Made by a program: the position numbers and the translations under genes. A DNA stretch of 25,005 nucleotides, from contig CAZUCY010000049.1 in assembly GCA_964618785.1 (NCBI GenBank), positions 1 to 25,005 on the forward strand, given 5' to 3'. The notes beneath the pieces were generated by a model that worked only from the letters and a program-made list of their open reading frames with translations, had not been told where the DNA came from and ran no database searches. This DNA comes from FEN-1297 sp964618785. Lineage in GTDB: Bacteria > Bacteroidota > Ignavibacteria > Ignavibacteriales > Ignavibacteriaceae. How positions within the stretch are numbered: position 1 is the first letter of the stretch; every line of letters begins with the position of its first letter. Positions 7,341-14,941 of the stretch are shown piece by piece.

Positions 7341-9002
7341 CTACCAGAAAATTAAATTTAGAATTATGACCAGAGCAAGCGAGATCAATGCAAGAAATTC
7401 GGGTCGTTTAATAAAAGGGATATTTTTATCAATTGTACTTTTTGTTAAACCTTTGACTAATCCGACCAACTCATGTTTTTGACGTTTCTCAGTTATTAAA
7501 CTGACGGCAACAGTAATGACGGCACATATAAAGCCAGCCCACCATGCACGCCAGAAATTAGCAGCCATTTCACTTTTAACTTTGGAAAGAGTAATAATAC
7601 TCTCATTGTACCAATTAAATTTGCCGCTCATCCACATTAAGAATGAAGAAACCATCCCCACGATTAAACCCCAAAAGGCGCCATTCGGAGTAATCCACCA
7701 GACAAACATGCCAAGAAACATAGTAGCAAAAAGGGGGGCATTGACCCAGGAAAAAATCGCCTGCATATAATCCATAATGCTTGGAAAGCTTTTTGCCCAG
7801 TATGCGGTACCAAGAGAAATAATTACTCCGACAATTGTTGAAGCACGACCCATCCATAGTAAGTGTATGTTGGAAGCATTTTTATTTACAACCGATTTAT
7901 AAATATCGTAAGTCCATACGGTATTAAAAGCGCTTATATTGCCAGCTTGACCGGCCATGAAACCGGCAAGTAAAGCGGTAACGCCAAGCCCAACCAACCC
8001 GGAAGGATAATAACGTTTTATAAGTAAAGGCAAAGCCGAATCGTAATTAACCTGCCCTCCATCCTGTAAAAGTTTAAAACCGCTTTTCGGATCATTTGCA
8101 AGGGCAATAGCAATTAGACCCGCAAGAATAACAATAAACGGCAAAGCCATTTTAAAGAAAGAGGCAATAATGGGAGCCATCCTTGCGGAGCGCAAATCTT
8201 TTGCAGTAAAAGCACGTTGAACAACCAGAAAATCCGTAGTCCAATAACCAAACGATGAAACAAAACCAAGCCCAAGAACAATTCCACCCCAACTAACCAA
8301 CATTCCGTTTTGCATCGGATTGCCTGAGGTGGACCAGAGGGTGTTCATTGATTCAGGCAGCCTATGCATTATTTGATCGACGCTTCCGATCTCAATAATT
8401 CCCATTATGGATATGAGAAACAGTCCAAACCAGATTAAAAAGAATTGAATTATTTCCGTAAATATAGCGGACATCAAACCGCTTAATCCGACATAAACAG
8501 CCACAGTAATTGCAGAAGTCCACATACTTACATCCCAATTCCATCCTAAAAAAGTATGAAGCACTAAAGCCATAGCATAAAGGTTTATACCAGAGACAAG
8601 AAGTGTCATAATTGCAAAAGCAATACCATTAAGAACTCTTGTTTTTTCGTCGAAACGCAGTTTAAGATAACCCGGGACAGAATTTATCTTGCTGCTATAA
8701 TAAAACGGCATCATATAAATGCCGAGAAACAACATAGCCGGAATTGCGCCAATCCAATAAAAGTGAGCGACATACATTCCGTATTTAAAAGTATTACCCG
8801 TCATACCAAGCAGTTCAAGAGCGCCCATATTTGCAGAAAGGAAAGCTAATCCTGCAACCCATGCCGAATTTTTCCTGCCGGCAAGAAAAAAATCTTCATG
8901 ACTTTTTGTAAACTTTCTTAAATAATAACCTATCCCCAAAACGAAGCCGAAATAAATGAGAATGATCAACCAATCAGTAAAAGTTAAGCCAATAGACGAC
9001 AT
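7341..9002 (-). CDS. SSS-family sodium:solute symporter, sugar/uronate type
   Basis: A 553-residue inner-membrane transporter with about 13-14 hydrophobic segments. SSS hallmarks are the TM1 region SANMGALELLG, the signature FGYWTTDFLVVQRAFTAKDL (251-270), and the TM8-like stretch ending FNTVWTYDIY (359-368). It is first in the glycan operon, just after the LacI-type gene and an operator, so it probably imports the sugar released by the hydrolases (galactose, a uronide or an oligosaccharide). At the site where vSGLT has its two Na2-site serines this protein appears to have Ala-Gly (MAGQAGN, 349-355), so ion coupling is uncertain. A weak AGGG lies before the ATG. Confidence 0.92.
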   Translation of the reverse strand: MSSIGLTFTDWLIILIYFGFVLGIGYYLRKFTKSHEDFFLAGRKNSAWVAGLAFLSANMGALELLGMTGNTFKYGMYVAHFYWIGAIPAMLFLGIYMMPFYYSSKINSVPGYLKLRFDEKTRVLNGIAFAIMTLLVSGINLYAMALVLHTFLGWNWDVSMWTSAITVAVYVGLSGLMSAIFTEIIQFFLIWFGLFLISIMGIIEIGSVDQIMHRLPESMNTLWSTSGNPMQNGMLVSWGGIVLGLGFVSSFGYWTTDFLVVQRAFTAKDLRSARMAPIIASFFKMALPFIVILAGLIAIALANDPKSGFKLLQDGGQVNYDSALPLLIKRYYPSGLVGLGVTALLAGFMAGQAGNISAFNTVWTYDIYKSVVNKNASNIHLLWMGRASTIVGVIISLGTAYWAKSFPSIMDYMQAIFSWVNAPLFATMFLGMFVWWITPNGAFWGLIVGMVSSFLMWMSGKFNWYNESIITLSKVKSEMAANFWRAWWAGFICAVITVAVSLITEKRQKHELVGLVKGLTKSTIDKNIPFIKRPEFLALISLALVIILNLIFW

Positions 9003-9040
9003 AAATCAGCCCTATTAAATCTGTAAACACGTTAATTAAT

Positions 9041-9070
9041 ATATTATTTTTAGTAACCACTCCGCTGCAA
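9041..9070 (-). promoter_or_regulatory. Candidate sigma70 promoter of the glycan operon
   Basis: On the minus strand TTGCAG (9065-9070) and TAATAT (9041-9046) are separated by 18 bases, upstream of the symporter ATG at 9002. The LacI-type operator at 9066-9079 covers the -35 hexamer, which fits repression. Both hexamers match consensus only moderately. Confidence 0.35.
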
Positions 9071-9079
9071 ACGATTGCA
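9066..9079. promoter_or_regulatory. LacI-family operator in front of the symporter operon
   Basis: TGCAAACGATTGCA is a 14-bp palindrome with one mismatched pair and the central CG typical of LacI/GalR operators. A related site (CACAAACGTTTGCA) overlaps the promoter of the adjacent lacI-type gene. The shared half-site TGCAAAC/GTTTGCA points to recognition by the same regulator. Confidence 0.65.
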
Positions 9080-9094
9080 TAAATGAATAAAAAA

Positions 9095-10105
9095 TTATTT
9101 TGTTGAACCCCTGATAATTAATTCCGCTTCTAAGGTTACAGTAGTTACTTTACAGTTTTCAATTCCTTTGCCAATCATTCCTATCAGAATTTCTGCGGCT
9201 TTTTTTCCCATCTTATAAAAAGGTTGATTGACAGTAGTCAGAGGCGGATCTATCAGACTTGTAATACGATTATTTGAAAAACCTATCAAACCGATATCAT
9301 TTGGAATATTCAGCTTTTGTTCCTTAATTCTTTGGAAAACACCGATAGCAACCGGATCATTTACAGCAAGGATAGCTCCAGGTATATTATTCGTTTTTAT
9401 AAGATAATCCATGCAATTGTACCCATCCTCTTCGCACATCCCTCCGAAACGAATCAGTTCATCATTAATAGAAAGATGTGATTTATTAAGAGCGGCGATA
9501 TATCCATTTAATCTTCTCCTGCAAATTCCCAGATGTTCGGGTCCGCCGAAATAAGCAATATTTTTGTATCCTCTTGTAATTAAATAAATAACGGCATTAA
9601 AAGCGCTGTTTTCATCATCTATAACAACTTTATTTGCATGTATATCATCACAAACACGATCAAAAAAGACAAGTGGAATACCATAATCCATCAAATTCCG
9701 GAAATGCCTGCTGTCTTTTGTACTTTGAGAAATTGAAACAATAATGCCCGCAACTCTTTGTTTCAATAACATATTGGAATTTACAACTTCTCTTTCATAA
9801 TTTTCGTTTGACTGGCAGACCAAAGTTGTATAACCGGCTTGATACGCAATTTCTTCAATACCACTCATCGCTTTAGCAAATGAATCGTGAGCTATTTCAG
9901 GGATAATTACAGCAATATTGGTCGTTCGATTATTTCTTAAGCTAAATGAAATAGGATTGGGTATATACTTTGAATCTTTTGCTATTTTTTTTACCCGTTT
10001 TTTAGTTTCTTCACTAATATCCGGATGATCATTTAATGCACGAGATACAGTAGAAGCAGATATACCCAGCTTTTTAGCTATGTCGGTTATTGTGATTTGT
10101 CTCAT
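9095..10105 (-). CDS. LacI/GalR-family transcriptional regulator of the glycan locus
   Basis: A 336-residue regulator. The N-terminal helix-turn-helix (ITDIAKKLGISASTVSRALN, about 6-25) is followed by a hinge and a periplasmic-binding-protein-like effector domain (RTTNIAVIIPEI..., GGPEHLGICRRRLNGY, AILAVNDPVAIGV, GFSNNRI). The frame extends to a TTG at 10135, but that codon overlaps the -10 hexamer of a strong promoter. The ATG at 10105, which starts MRQITITDIA, is therefore preferred. It is encoded directly upstream of the symporter-hydrolase operon in the same direction. Operators in both promoters imply repression relieved by a sugar, plus autoregulation. The inducer is unknown. Confidence 0.92.
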   Translation of the reverse strand: MRQITITDIAKKLGISASTVSRALNDHPDISEETKKRVKKIAKDSKYIPNPISFSLRNNRTTNIAVIIPEIAHDSFAKAMSGIEEIAYQAGYTTLVCQSNENYEREVVNSNMLLKQRVAGIIVSISQSTKDSRHFRNLMDYGIPLVFFDRVCDDIHANKVVIDDENSAFNAVIYLITRGYKNIAYFGGPEHLGICRRRLNGYIAALNKSHLSINDELIRFGGMCEEDGYNCMDYLIKTNNIPGAILAVNDPVAIGVFQRIKEQKLNIPNDIGLIGFSNNRITSLIDPPLTTVNQPFYKMGKKAAEILIGMIGKGIENCKVTTVTLEAELIIRGSTK

Positions 10106-10120
10106 TTTAAGTATGTTTAC

Positions 10121-10134
10121 CACAAACGTTTGCA
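10121..10134. promoter_or_regulatory. LacI-family operator, autoregulatory
   Basis: CACAAACGTTTGCA contains the perfect 10-bp palindrome CAAACGTTTG (10123-10132) with central CG. It adjoins the -10 hexamer and is centred on the predicted transcription start of the lacI-type gene, a classic position for autorepression. Confidence 0.7.
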
Positions 10135-10162
10135 ATATAGCTCAGAGTGATTTTATTGTCAA
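10134..10162 (-). promoter_or_regulatory. Sigma70 promoter of the LacI-type regulator gene
   Basis: On the minus strand an exact TTGACA (10157-10162), a 17-base spacer and TATATT (10134-10139) give a near-consensus promoter. The predicted start is near 10127, giving a leader of about 20 bases to the ATG at 10105. It also rules against the TTG at 10135 as the start codon. Confidence 0.7.
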
Positions 10163-10309
10163 GATTAGGTATGAGAATTATTGAATTAGTCGTCGAGATT
10201 ATTGCGGTAATGAACTCAGTGCCGCAAAGCTTTGATCTTAGGAAATAGTTTTGCAGATTTATTTTCTATAATGTATATTATGGAAAGAATTAGGGTAATT
10301 TTGATATGA

Positions 10310-10378
10310 CCGGATTAAACCGGACATAGCAAAATAAGCTCTAAATAATTAATTACGGCATAGCCATTATTAAATAAT
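10310..10378. repeat. Degenerate paired-palindrome intergenic repeat, copy 2
   Basis: CCGGATTAAACCGG (10310-10323) is followed after an AT-rich spacer by TTACGGCATAGCCATTATTAAA (10353-10374). The arrangement resembles 2643-2703. The shared parts are the TACGGC and GCATAG words and the trailing ATTAAA. It lies just upstream of the gene at 10402. A shorter related word, TTGGCATAGCCATT, is at 3730-3743. Confidence 0.3.
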
Positions 10379-10401
10379 TAATACTGAAAGGAATACTTAA
10401 A

Positions 10402-11034
10402 ATGCGAAGAATATATTTTGCAATTATTATTGCTGGATTTTTAATATCGCTTACGGCGTCTGTAAAAGCGCAAGTGGGAATTAGTCTTGGTATAAATATA
10501 AGCAGTCAGCCAATCTGGGGACCGGTCGGTTACGATGCTGTCCAATATTATTATTTGCCCGACATAGATGCATACTATTATGTACCGCAACATCTATTTT
10601 TTTTCCAATCAGGCAGACGCTGGATATCGTCACCAAATTTGCCTCCCCGATATCGTAATTATGATTTATATGGCGGTTATAAAGTAGTGATTAATGAAAA
10701 TAAACCGTACTTACATGACCAGGATTATAGAGTAAAATACAATTCGTACAAAAATCGTCATGATCAGACAGTAATCCGCGATAGTCATGAATCAAAATAT
10801 TTTGTAATTAAAGATCATCCTGAACATAGTAGTTTTGTTAAGCAGCAAGGGCACGTTAATAATCAGGGCAACAAACAAATTCAAGGCAACAGGCAGGTAC
10901 AGGGCAACAGACAGGTACAGGGCAACAGACAGGTACAGGGCAACAGACAAACCCAGGGAAATAAAAATGTTCAGAGCAGCAGACAAAATAAGGGAGAGAG
11001 AGAAGCAAAGGGTAAAGAACAAGAAAAGCGGTAA
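10402..11034 (+). CDS. Small secreted protein with GNRQVQ tandem repeats
   Basis: A 210-residue protein with AAAGGA nine bases before the ATG and a signal peptide (about 1-24, VKAQ). The folded part (about 25-110) is rich in Tyr and has WGPVGYDAVQYYYLPDIDAYYYVP and a GRRW-LPPRYRNYDLY-GYKVV pattern. I recognise this as a common uncharacterised secreted family of Bacteroidota. Residues about 155-196 are seven hexapeptides of the QGNRQV type encoded by an 18-bp repeat. The tail is lysine/glutamate rich (KGEREAKGKEQEKR). It is probably a periplasmic or surface protein; its function is unknown. Repeat number may vary between strains. Confidence 0.82.
   Translation: MRRIYFAIIIAGFLISLTASVKAQVGISLGINISSQPIWGPVGYDAVQYYYLPDIDAYYYVPQHLFFFQSGRRWISSPNLPPRYRNYDLYGGYKVVINENKPYLHDQDYRVKYNSYKNRHDQTVIRDSHESKYFVIKDHPEHSSFVKQQGHVNNQGNKQIQGNRQVQGNRQVQGNRQVQGNRQTQGNKNVQSSRQNKGEREAKGKEQEKR
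10864..10989 (+). repeat. 18-bp in-frame tandem repeat, seven units
   Basis: Seven consecutive 18-bp units begin at 10864. The units at 10900-10917 and 10918-10935 are identical (CAGGGCAACAGACAGGTA), and the flanking units carry increasing substitutions. They encode Q-G-N-(R/K)-Q-(V/I/T). Near-identity in the middle suggests recent expansion by slippage or unequal exchange. There are no spacers, so it is not a CRISPR array. Confidence 0.9.
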
Positions 11035-11078
11035 TAACAAACTAAAGGCAATAGGAGTTCAGTATTACTCCCCCTATG

Positions 11079-11110
11079 ATGCCAAATGGCGTACTAGCGC
11101 CATTTGGCAT
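11079..11110. terminator. Strong hairpin between convergent genes, possible bidirectional terminator
   Basis: ATGCCAAATGGCG (11079-11091) and CGCCATTTGGCAT (11098-11110) form a perfect 13-bp stem with a TACTAG loop. It lies between the secreted-protein gene ending at 11034 and the convergent LytTR regulator ending at 11170. No T-run follows on either strand, so a protein-binding palindrome or mobile-repeat end remains possible. Confidence 0.45.
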
Positions 11111-11169
11111 TATCGAAATTTGTACTAGTAGGCAATAAATTTTAGACGCTTCGGAAATGAGCTTATGGA

Positions 11170-12075
11170 TTATTTGAATCTCTCTTTTAGCTTTGAAGCA
11201 TATCTTCTGCTCATCTGAAAAGGTTCACTTATATTTTGCATATAGACCCGGTAAGAAGCATTGAACCATTTTTCTATTTTTTCTACATATTCCATATTAA
11301 CAATAGTCGATCTGTGAATCCTGACAAAATACTTTGGAGTTAGTCTTCCTTCCCATTCAACCATCGGTTTTAGAATAAGAAATTTCTTACCGCCGTTAAG
11401 ATAAATATAAGAGTAATCCTTTTCAGCGGTAATGCTTTGAATGGAACTAATTTTAATGAATTTTGAAACTCCGTCTATGGTTATGAATAGCCTGTCGTCG
11501 TATTCAAGGCGTTTGGATTGGTCAATGTTTGCATCGCTTTCTTCTGTATCATCTTCCGACTCCGTTCTGTCTAAACCTTCACCGTCAAATTTATTATGCA
11601 GTTCAAAATCAATTGTTTTGCCCTTCATTTCGGAGACAGCAGTTTCTTCATCAATATTTTTAGAAAAAATTAGATTTGTTTTAGAATCCTGCGACTCATT
11701 TTTACCGTTTTTGTTTTTTATTGCAATTAGTCTTGAAACAGTTACTGCAAGCCTTTCCTTTTGAAAAGGCTTTGTTAAATAATCCAATGCATTAACTTCA
11801 AAAGCACGCAGCGCATAATTATCATAAGCGCTTATAAAAATTACTTTAGCCTTATCGGATATTTTTTCGATCAATTCAAAACCGCTGTTTGCGCCAAGCT
11901 GAATGTCAAGAAAGATACTATCAGGTTTGGTTTCTTTTATTATATCAACAGCCGATGTTATGTTAGACGCTTCCCCTACGACTTTAACCTGGGGGAATTT
12001 CTTTAACATAATTCCAAGAATATTCCGGGATTGGATATCGTCATCTACTATTACAGTATTCAGTGTATTATTCAT
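11170..12075 (-). CDS. LytTR-family response regulator (REC + acidic linker + LytTR)
   Basis: A 301-residue two-component regulator. The receiver domain (1-118) has the acidic pair D11-D12, phosphoacceptor D57 in IFLDIQLG, and the switch region ISAY and TKPF. The LytTR DNA-binding domain (about 194-301) has RLFITIDGV, ITAEKDYSYIYL and YFVRIHRSTIVNM. The 75-residue linker (about 120-193) is highly acidic and unusually long. An ATG at 12090 exists, but AAAGGA sits inside that extension six bases before the ATG at 12075, so the latter is preferred. No histidine kinase gene is adjacent, so its partner lies elsewhere. Targets are unknown. Confidence 0.92.
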   Translation of the reverse strand: MNNTLNTVIVDDDIQSRNILGIMLKKFPQVKVVGEASNITSAVDIIKETKPDSIFLDIQLGANSGFELIEKISDKAKVIFISAYDNYALRAFEVNALDYLTKPFQKERLAVTVSRLIAIKNKNGKNESQDSKTNLIFSKNIDEETAVSEMKGKTIDFELHNKFDGEGLDRTESEDDTEESDANIDQSKRLEYDDRLFITIDGVSKFIKISSIQSITAEKDYSYIYLNGGKKFLILKPMVEWEGRLTPKYFVRIHRSTIVNMEYVEKIEKWFNASYRVYMQNISEPFQMSRRYASKLKERFK

Positions 12076-12399
12076 ATTAGTTCCTTTCATCGACGTTTTG
12101 AACCTCTAATCTACTTTTATGTACAAATGCAACAACCGTTCCATATTTTGAAGTGAGCAGCTTGAAATGATAAATAGAAAAATATGTTCATTTTCAATAA
12201 AAAGAGGATGTTCTTTGCCGCATAAGATAGATTGAAAGACTACGCGGATTATTTTGAGATTGGAGGAGAACTTTTGTATCAGAGTGAAACAATGATCATC
12301 CCTAAGTTATATTCATAATAAACAAGATTATATCTGCTACTCTGCCTGAAGCAATAATTCCTCAGTGCGCGGATTTTAATGGCTGTTGTCGGAATATTT
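12076..12399. other. Intergenic stretch with no recognised gene
   Basis: These 324 bases separate two minus-strand genes and should hold the promoter of the LytTR regulator. I see no conserved coding frame, RNA fold or strong promoter. A GGAGGAG word at 12262-12268 precedes only a 14-codon TTG-started frame, which I do not call a gene. Confidence 0.4.
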
Positions 12400-13686
12400 T
12401 CAACTCTCTTTTTTCTTTCCGAATTCAGGATCAATTTTGATTGCTTTTATTATAAAGTAGCCGGGAATCATCGTTAAAAATATCCAGATGAAAAAGCGCT
12501 GATAGCCTAAGGCTTCCTGAATCCACCCGCTGAACATTCCGGGGATCATCATCCCTAAAGCCATAAAGCCTGTACAAATTGCATAGTGAACAGTTTTAAA
12601 ATTCCCCTGGGAAGCATAAATCATGTATAGCATATATGCAGTGAAACCAAATCCATACCCGAATTGTTCTCCGGCAACGCATAAATTAATAATTATTAAG
12701 TTGGAAGGTTGTACGTACGATAAATAAATGTAAAGAATGTGTGGAATATTTATAGCAGCAAACATCCACCAGATCCATTTTTTTAAACCGCCTTTTGAAG
12801 CTAAAAATCCGCCGAGAATTCCGCCAAGTACAAGCGAAATTAGTCCGATGGTACCGTAAACAAAACCTATTTCTTCTACCGACAATCCCAAACCGCCTTT
12901 ACTTACACCGTCTTTTAAAAACAGCAGGGCTATCTTTATTAACTGTGCTTCCCCTAAGCGGAATATCAATAAAAACCCTAATGTCAGCAGGATATTTTTC
13001 TTTTTAAAAAATAATACAAATGTTTTAAAAAATTCTCTTAAAAAGTCCTTTGATTTATCAGAGTTTTCATGAGTGTCGGCTTTAGGATGTGGTAAAATAA
13101 GTTGATGATATATCGAAAAAATGAAAAACAATAATGCGGGAACAAAAAAAGTATATGACCATGCTTTCGCGATATTCTGCGTCTTGGTTTGTAAATAACC
13201 CGCTAAAATTATGAAAGCGCCCTGCCCGCTGATCATTGCTAACCTGTAAAAAAGGCTTCGTATACCTATAAAGAGCGCTTGATTTTTTTGTGAAAGTCCA
13301 AGCATGTAAAAACCATCGGCAGCAATATCATGAGTTGCAGAGCTGAAGGCAATCAGCCAGAAAAAAATCATTGAGTATTTGAAATAGTTTGAAAGCGGTA
13401 TTGTAAGAGCAAACCCTCCGAGTCCCATACCAATAATGAATTGTATTAAAACTATCCAAATCCGCTTTGTTTTTATTATATCGACAATTGGGCTCCATAA
13501 AGGTTTTATTACCCAGGGCAGATAAAACCAGCTTGTGCAAAGAGCAACTTCTGTATTAGACAAACCCATTTGTTTATAAAAAAGAACCGAAACTGTCATT
13601 ACTAATACATAAGGAATCCCTTCAGCATAATATAATGATGGAACCCATGTCCATGGATTTCGTAAAGCAATTTTTTCTTCAGGCAT
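12400..13686 (-). CDS. AmpG-like MFS permease (muropeptide/amino-sugar uptake)
   Basis: A 428-residue, 12-helix major facilitator protein. The N-terminal pattern NPWTWVPSLYYAEGIPYVLV, the TM2 loop WFYLPWVIKPLWSPIVD, and ATHDIAADGFYM in TM4 are the features of the AmpG/PAT branch, which imports anhydromuropeptides or related compounds. The first codon used is the ATG at 13686; a TTG directly before it is less likely. It lies 75 bp downstream of a BadF-type sugar kinase gene in the same direction. This supports a salvage pair in which the imported amino sugar is phosphorylated. The substrate is inferred from family and neighbour, not from a diagnostic residue. Confidence 0.85.
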   Translation of the reverse strand: MPEEKIALRNPWTWVPSLYYAEGIPYVLVMTVSVLFYKQMGLSNTEVALCTSWFYLPWVIKPLWSPIVDIIKTKRIWIVLIQFIIGMGLGGFALTIPLSNYFKYSMIFFWLIAFSSATHDIAADGFYMLGLSQKNQALFIGIRSLFYRLAMISGQGAFIILAGYLQTKTQNIAKAWSYTFFVPALLFFIFSIYHQLILPHPKADTHENSDKSKDFLREFFKTFVLFFKKKNILLTLGFLLIFRLGEAQLIKIALLFLKDGVSKGGLGLSVEEIGFVYGTIGLISLVLGGILGGFLASKGGLKKWIWWMFAAINIPHILYIYLSYVQPSNLIIINLCVAGEQFGYGFGFTAYMLYMIYASQGNFKTVHYAICTGFMALGMMIPGMFSGWIQEALGYQRFFIWIFLTMIPGYFIIKAIKIDPEFGKKKES

Positions 13687-13761
13687 CAATTTCTTTTGGA
13701 TTTTAAAGCGATTAATGAAAGCTGTTTATTAATGTCCCTTTACAGTGTATAAAAAATGAGC

Positions 13762-14694
13762 TTATAAATTTTTAGAGCTTAAAATTTCTTTTGCCATTAA
13801 TATGGCTCCCATAGCAGGTGTGAAATCAGGCTCTTTAATATTTATACCGGGAATTTCCAAAATCATTTTTTTACGGAGAATTCTGGAGTAAATATTATCA
13901 TGATCAATTAATCCGCCTGCTAAGGCGACATTAAGAGCAGGTTTGCCAACTTTTTTTATCATAGCCAGAATATGTAAAACCAATTCTTCGGATTCTTCAA
14001 CTATTATTTTTAATGATTCTTTATCTCCCTGTTCGGCAGCCTCTATAACGATAGGTGCAACTGCAGAAATTTCCATCTTATTTATATATACTTCTTCAAT
14101 TAATTTCTCCGCCGAATTAATCCCGAATTTTTTAGCGGAAAGTTTTAAAATAATACTTATATCGCTTCTGCCGTCCAATTGTTTAGTTATTACTTTAAGA
14201 CCTTTTTTACCTATTGAATACCCTCCGCCTTCATCGCCTAATAATCTTCCGAATCCTCCTACGCGGTGAGTTCTACCTTGATTATCTTTACAAAACAGAA
14301 TCGATCCTGTTCCGGCAATTAAAATACAACCCGGTCTGCCTGAAAAAGCTCCTTCCAGCGCAATAGCGGCATCGCTTTCAACTATAAAACAATTAAATGT
14401 CACACCCCGGTATTTAGAATATTCTGTAAATACTTTTTCTAATCTTTTTGAATCGTTTTTTCGTCCCGCACCGCTTGTACCGAGAAGTATTATTTTTATG
14501 TCGGGGTAGCTGAAGTTTAAATGATTTTTGCACTTTTCGATTAATCCGAAAATCGTTTCTGAAACTTTTTCCATTTTCTGTACTAAAAAATTAGAGGCTC
14601 CACTGCTGCATTCGTACAATATTTTCCCCTCAAGATCCGTAACTATACAGTCGCTCTTGGTTCCGCCTCCGTCTATGCCAATAATATAATACAT
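13762..14694 (-). CDS. BadF/BadG-family ATPase, N-acetylglucosamine kinase-like
   Basis: A 310-residue ASKHA-fold kinase. The phosphate-1 loop is GIDGGGTKSD (6-15). Other motifs are LLGTSGAGR, the phosphate-2 region LIAGTGSI, the GGFGRLLGDEGGGYSIGKKG stretch typical of GlcNAc/MurNAc kinases, and the adenosine motif VALAGGLIDHD. It lacks the cysteines of true BadF/BcrA dehydratase activators. Expected activity is cytosolic ATP-dependent phosphorylation of N-acetylglucosamine or N-acetylmuramic acid. It precedes the AmpG-like permease gene by 75 bp and is divergent from the aminotransferase gene. Confidence 0.87.
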   Translation of the reverse strand: MYYIIGIDGGGTKSDCIVTDLEGKILYECSSGASNFLVQKMEKVSETIFGLIEKCKNHLNFSYPDIKIILLGTSGAGRKNDSKRLEKVFTEYSKYRGVTFNCFIVESDAAIALEGAFSGRPGCILIAGTGSILFCKDNQGRTHRVGGFGRLLGDEGGGYSIGKKGLKVITKQLDGRSDISIILKLSAKKFGINSAEKLIEEVYINKMEISAVAPIVIEAAEQGDKESLKIIVEESEELVLHILAMIKKVGKPALNVALAGGLIDHDNIYSRILRKKMILEIPGINIKEPDFTPAMGAILMAKEILSSKNL

Positions 14695-14782
14695 GCCCTG
14701 GTTAAAGTTTTCCTTTAGAGTTTAAGGTAAAAATAGAAAAAATTGTCTCAAGTTAAAACTTATTCACAATATTCAAATAGAA

Positions 14783-14820
14783 TTGTCAGGTTTGTCAAAA
14801 TTACAAATAAATTGTATTGT
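14783..14820 (+). promoter_or_regulatory. Candidate promoter and TTGTCA direct repeat in the divergent region
   Basis: The 247-bp divergent gap holds two TTGTCA words nine bases apart (14783-14788, 14792-14797). The second has TATTGT (14815-14820) after a 17-base spacer, a plausible sigma70 promoter for the aminotransferase gene. On the other strand the same words read TGACAA and could serve the kinase gene. Confidence 0.35.
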
Positions 14821-14941
14821 ATTTAGTGCCTGAAATTTATATGACGTCGTTTTGCTAAGGCAAGAATTTTGCAATTATTATCATTAAATTATAACTAATA
14901 CTACAAATAGTTGTTGAACTACCAAATATAAAGAGAATATA

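Noticed and set aside
10106..10135. TTG start extending the LacI-type protein by ten residues
   Set aside because: The TTG overlaps the -10 hexamer and lies upstream of the predicted transcription start.
10225..10234. CAAAGCTTTG palindrome upstream of the gene at 10402
   Set aside because: Its centre is GC rather than CG and the flanks do not match the two LacI-type operators; a 10-bp palindrome can arise by chance.
10864..10989. CRISPR array
   Set aside because: The 18-bp units are contiguous with no spacers and lie in frame inside a coding region.
12262..12316. GGAGGAG followed by a TTG-started 14-codon frame
   Set aside because: The peptide has no recognisable features, the start is weak and nothing supports coding.
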